A program made the translations under genes and the position numbers. A stretch of DNA of 57,360 nt, taken from Streptomyces sp. man185. Its GTDB lineage: Bacteria; Actinomycetota; Actinomycetes; Streptomycetales; Streptomycetaceae. Position 1 is the stretch's first letter. Each line of letters starts with the position of its first letter. The stretch covers positions 1-57,360 of the forward strand of contig NTHE01000052.1 in assembly GCA_002551355.1 (NCBI GenBank). Direction: 5' to 3'. Shown piece by piece: positions 52,359-57,360 of the stretch. The notes beneath the pieces are model-generated. The model made no database searches. It saw only the letters and a program-made list of their open reading frames with translations, and had not been told where the DNA came from.

Positions 52359-53978
52359 ATGACTAGTCAGACCACCGTCGAGAAGGCGCCGCGGGAGCCC
52401 GAAGACAACGCAGGACCCACCCCGGTCAAGGGGCTTCGCGGCCACCCCTGGCTGACCCTCTTCGCCGTCGCCATCGGCGTGATGATGGTCGCCCTCGACG
52501 GCACCATCGTCGCCATCGCGAACCCCGCGATCCAGAAGGACCTCAACGCCTCGCTCGCCGACGTCCAGTGGATCACCAACGGCTATCTGCTCGCCCTCGC
52601 CGTCGCCCTGATCACCGCGGGCAAGCTGGGCGACCGCTTCGGCCACCGTCAGACCTTCCTCATCGGCATCGCGGGCTTCGCCCTCGCCTCCGGTGCGATC
52701 GGTCTCTCCAGCGAGATCTCGCTGGTCATCCTCTTCCGTGTGCTCCAGGGCCTCTTCGGCGCCCTGCTCATGCCGGCCGCGCTCGGTCTGCTGCGCGCCA
52801 CCTTCCCCGCCGAGAAGCTGAACATGGCGATCGGCATCTGGGGCATGGTCATCGGAGCGTCCACCGCGGGCGGCCCGATCGTCGGCGGTCTGCTCGTCGA
52901 GCACGTCAGCTGGCAGTCGGTCTTCTTCATCAACGTGCCGGTCGGCATCGTGGCGCTCGTCTTCGGCCTGGTGATCCTCAAGGACCACCGCGCGGCCAAC
53001 GCGCCGCGCTCCTTCGACGTTCCCGGCATCGTGCTGCTCTCGGGCGCGATGTTCGCCCTCATCTGGGGCATCATCAAGGCCGGTGAGTCCTGGGGCTGGG
53101 GCGACGGCCGGACGTGGGCCTGGCTGGCCTCCGCCGTCGCGCTCTTCATCATCTTCGGGCTCTGGGAGACCAGGGTCCGCGAACCGCTCGTCCCGCTGGG
53201 GATGTTCCGCTCCGTCCCGTTGACGGCCGGCGTCGTCCTCATGATGCTGATGGCCTTCGCCTTCATGGGCGGCCTCTTCTTCGTGACGTTCTTCCTCCAG
53301 GGCGTCCACGGCCTCAGCCCGGTCGACAGTGGTCTGCACCTGCTGCCGCTGACCGCCATGATGATCGTCTCCTCGCCGGTCGCCGGGCTGCTGATCACCA
53401 AGTTCGGCCCGCGCGTCCCGCTGGTCGGCGGCATGGTCTGCACGGCCACCGCGATGTTCGGCATGACCACGCTCAGCGAGTCCACCGGCACCTTCGCGAT
53501 GTCCCTCTGGTTCGCCCTGCTCGGCTGCGGGCTCGCCCCGGTCATGGTCGGTGCCACCGAGGTCATCGTCGGCAACGCGCCCATGGAGCTGTCCGGTGTG
53601 GCCGGCGGCCTCCAGCAGGCCGCCATGCAGGTCGGTGGCGCGCTCGGCACCGCCGTCCTCGGCGCGGTCATGTCCTCCAAGGTCAGCGCCGAGTTCGCGG
53701 ACAACTGGGCGGGCGCGGGCCTGCCCGGCGCCCCCGACCCGAAGCTGGAGGAGGCCGCCGAGTTCGGCATGGTCCCGGTCGACGCGCTCTCCGAGGCCCC
53801 CGGCATGACGCCGGACATCGTCGAGCGGATCGGCGGGGTCATCCACGACACCTTCATGTCCGGCATGGGCCTGGCCTTCACCGTCGCCGGCGTCGTCGCG
53901 GTCATCGCCGCCCTCGTCGCCACCCTCACCAAGCGCGGCGAGAACGCCGAGGCGGGTGCCGGAGTCGGTCACATCTGA
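52359..53978 (+). CDS. DHA2-family (EmrB/QacA-type) multidrug MFS exporter
   Basis: 539 residues with 14 predicted membrane helices. Motif D1 is MVALDGTIVAIANPAI in helix 1, motif A is GKLGDRFGHRQTFL, and motif C is GMVIGASTAGGPIVGGLLV in helix 5, the antiporter signature. It exchanges drugs or metabolites for protons at the plasma membrane. Divergent TetR regulator at 51578-52231; followed by a clear terminator. The substrate is unknown. Confidence 0.94.
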   Translation: MTSQTTVEKAPREPEDNAGPTPVKGLRGHPWLTLFAVAIGVMMVALDGTIVAIANPAIQKDLNASLADVQWITNGYLLALAVALITAGKLGDRFGHRQTFLIGIAGFALASGAIGLSSEISLVILFRVLQGLFGALLMPAALGLLRATFPAEKLNMAIGIWGMVIGASTAGGPIVGGLLVEHVSWQSVFFINVPVGIVALVFGLVILKDHRAANAPRSFDVPGIVLLSGAMFALIWGIIKAGESWGWGDGRTWAWLASAVALFIIFGLWETRVREPLVPLGMFRSVPLTAGVVLMMLMAFAFMGGLFFVTFFLQGVHGLSPVDSGLHLLPLTAMMIVSSPVAGLLITKFGPRVPLVGGMVCTATAMFGMTTLSESTGTFAMSLWFALLGCGLAPVMVGATEVIVGNAPMELSGVAGGLQQAAMQVGGALGTAVLGAVMSSKVSAEFADNWAGAGLPGAPDPKLEEAAEFGMVPVDALSEAPGMTPDIVERIGGVIHDTFMSGMGLAFTVAGVVAVIAALVATLTKRGENAEAGAGVGHI

Positions 53979-54007
53979 CGCCCCGCACGGCGCGGGTCGT
54001 CGACGAC

Positions 54008-54055
54008 GCAGGTCGTCAGCACAGCGCAGATCGTCAACACAGCGCAGGTCACAGC
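54008..54055 (+). repeat. 18-bp minisatellite, 2.7 copies
   Basis: Two full units (54008-54025, 54026-54043; 16 of 18 identical) and a shortened third lie directly downstream of the exporter gene and lead into the terminator stem. Noncoding. Confidence 0.75.
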
Positions 54056-54082
54056 CCCGCCGAATCCTTTCGGCGGGGCTGT
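54051..54082 (+). terminator. Terminator of the MFS exporter gene
   Basis: A perfect 13-bp G/C-rich stem (54051-54063 with 54070-54082) has a 6-nt loop. No T-run. Confidence 0.85.
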
Positions 54083-54190
54083 CGCCTATCAGGGTGGAGC
54101 GCCCCCGGACGGTCTTCCGCATCCCTCGCCCGGTGACTCAGAGTGAGCGTCGGAAGCACATCACCGACCAACCACGGGGGTTGATCCACC

Positions 54191-54598
54191 ATGCGCACGA
54201 ACCTCACGCGTACGACCGTTCTCGCCGCTGCCGCCCTGACCGTCACCGCACTCGTTCCCCAGGCACTGGCCCACGACCGGGCGGCGGCGGCCTCCGAACG
54301 GTCCCCGGGCGTCGCTCTCGGCGCCTGTGAGGCGGGCAGGCTCTGCCTCTGGAAGAAGCCCGACTTCACCGGCGCCCGCCAGACCTTCGAGCTCTCCGGT
54401 GTCGACATCGAGAGCTGCACCCCGCTGCCGAAGGGCGGCGACGCCCAGTCCCTCGCCAACCGCACCGGCCGGCCCGTCACGACCTACCAGTCCGCCGAGT
54501 GCGCGGAGACGGGCGAGTTCGAGACGTACCCGGGCGGGGGCACCTGGGCGCCCCGGTCGCCGTACCAGGTACGCGCCTTCAAGATCTGGGAGAACTGA
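54191..54598 (+). CDS. Secreted peptidase inhibitor, family I36-like
   Basis: 135 residues with a signal peptide (LAAAALTVTALVPQALA, cleavage near residue 27). The mature part has four cysteines (46, 52, 76, 104) and the CEAGRLCLWKKPDFTG start typical of I36 (SMI-like, beta-gamma-crystallin fold) inhibitors of metalloproteinases, ending in FKIWEN. Single gene between two terminators. It probably protects against the cell's own or foreign extracellular proteases; the target is not known. Confidence 0.85.
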   Translation: MRTNLTRTTVLAAAALTVTALVPQALAHDRAAAASERSPGVALGACEAGRLCLWKKPDFTGARQTFELSGVDIESCTPLPKGGDAQSLANRTGRPVTTYQSAECAETGEFETYPGGGTWAPRSPYQVRAFKIWEN

Positions 54599-54637
54599 GC
54601 CCGCCGGGCCGACCGGGCCCACCGCCCCCGGACACGC

Positions 54638-54675
54638 AGGAGGGGCGGCGACGCTTCCGCGCCACCGCCCCTCCT
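54638..54675. terminator. Bidirectional terminator between inhibitor gene and aceE
   Basis: A perfect 11-bp stem (54638-54648 with 54665-54675) has a 16-nt loop, between the convergent inhibitor gene and aceE. Confidence 0.8.
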
Positions 54676-54688
54676 CACCGCTCCCTGC

Positions 54689-57283
<2,595 letters not shown>

Positions 57284-57330
57284 CGATCGGGTGATGGGCC
57301 GTGGGGCGCAACGGACGAGGCCCCCGGGCT

Positions 57331-57360
57331 GTTGATCGAGATGTCTGACGTCTCGACAAC
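57331..57360. promoter_or_regulatory. Imperfect palindrome at the window edge upstream of aceE
   Basis: GTTGATCGAGATGTC pairs with GACGTCTCGACAAC except for one bulged A and one mismatch. It lies 48-77 bp before the aceE GTG, a good place for an operator. If it is one, the short start at 57283 would be real. Confidence 0.4.

Overview
The window is very GC-rich actinobacterial DNA, most like a Streptomyces chromosome. The gene families (giant 'lonely Cys' proteins, type VII secretion-associated SseB-like proteins, a DUF1023 hydrolase next to a NarL-type two-component system, homodimeric-type AceE), the codon use, the GTG starts and the probable leaderless mRNAs all fit. No rRNA, tRNA, CRISPR array or intact transposon was seen.

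Left half (1-34664): one rightward transcription block. It starts inside a giant gene cut by the left window edge (more than 8,845 residues visible). In order, its protein carries an anthrax-lethal-factor-like zinc peptidase, a Tox-PL-type papain-fold domain and two caspase-like His...Cys modules; then a second Tox-PL and two more His...Cys modules (an internal tandem duplication of about 8.4 kb); then a second repeat series of helical region, ADP-ribosyltransferase (ART) fold and shorter His...Cys module. I count eight cysteines in the visible protein, and each sits at a predicted nucleophile position. The gene is followed, with small gaps or overlaps, by three paralogous SseB-like 'type VII secretion-associated' proteins, a 1,242-residue protein ending in another ART-like domain, and a single-pass membrane protein with an extracellular ricin B trefoil. 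A two-tier hairpin closes the block. My reading is a giant multi-warhead effector with its handling and surface proteins. The secretion machine itself is not in the window, so the link to type VII secretion is inference.

Middle (34707-44192): ordinary chromosomal genes. They are a serine hydrolase, a glycerate kinase coupled to an SLC13 permease, an OmpR-type two-component operon led by a small exported acidic protein with an 11-bp-period direct repeat upstream, and a divergent MerR-aldo/keto reductase operon with a textbook 19-bp-spacer MerR promoter. A chimeric decayed gene follows (peptidoglycan-binding/DUF1906 fused to the tail of a small secreted SapA-like protein).

Right (44421-57360): a leftward cluster encodes a DUF1023 hydrolase, a DUF4429/SHOCT protein, a NarL-type kinase and regulator, a second DUF1023 hydrolase and an acyltransferase, so the two hydrolase paralogues flank the signalling pair. 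Next come a TetR regulator divergent from a DHA2-family MFS exporter, an I36-family secreted peptidase inhibitor, and leftward aceE whose usual N-terminal extension is absent or replaced at the right edge.
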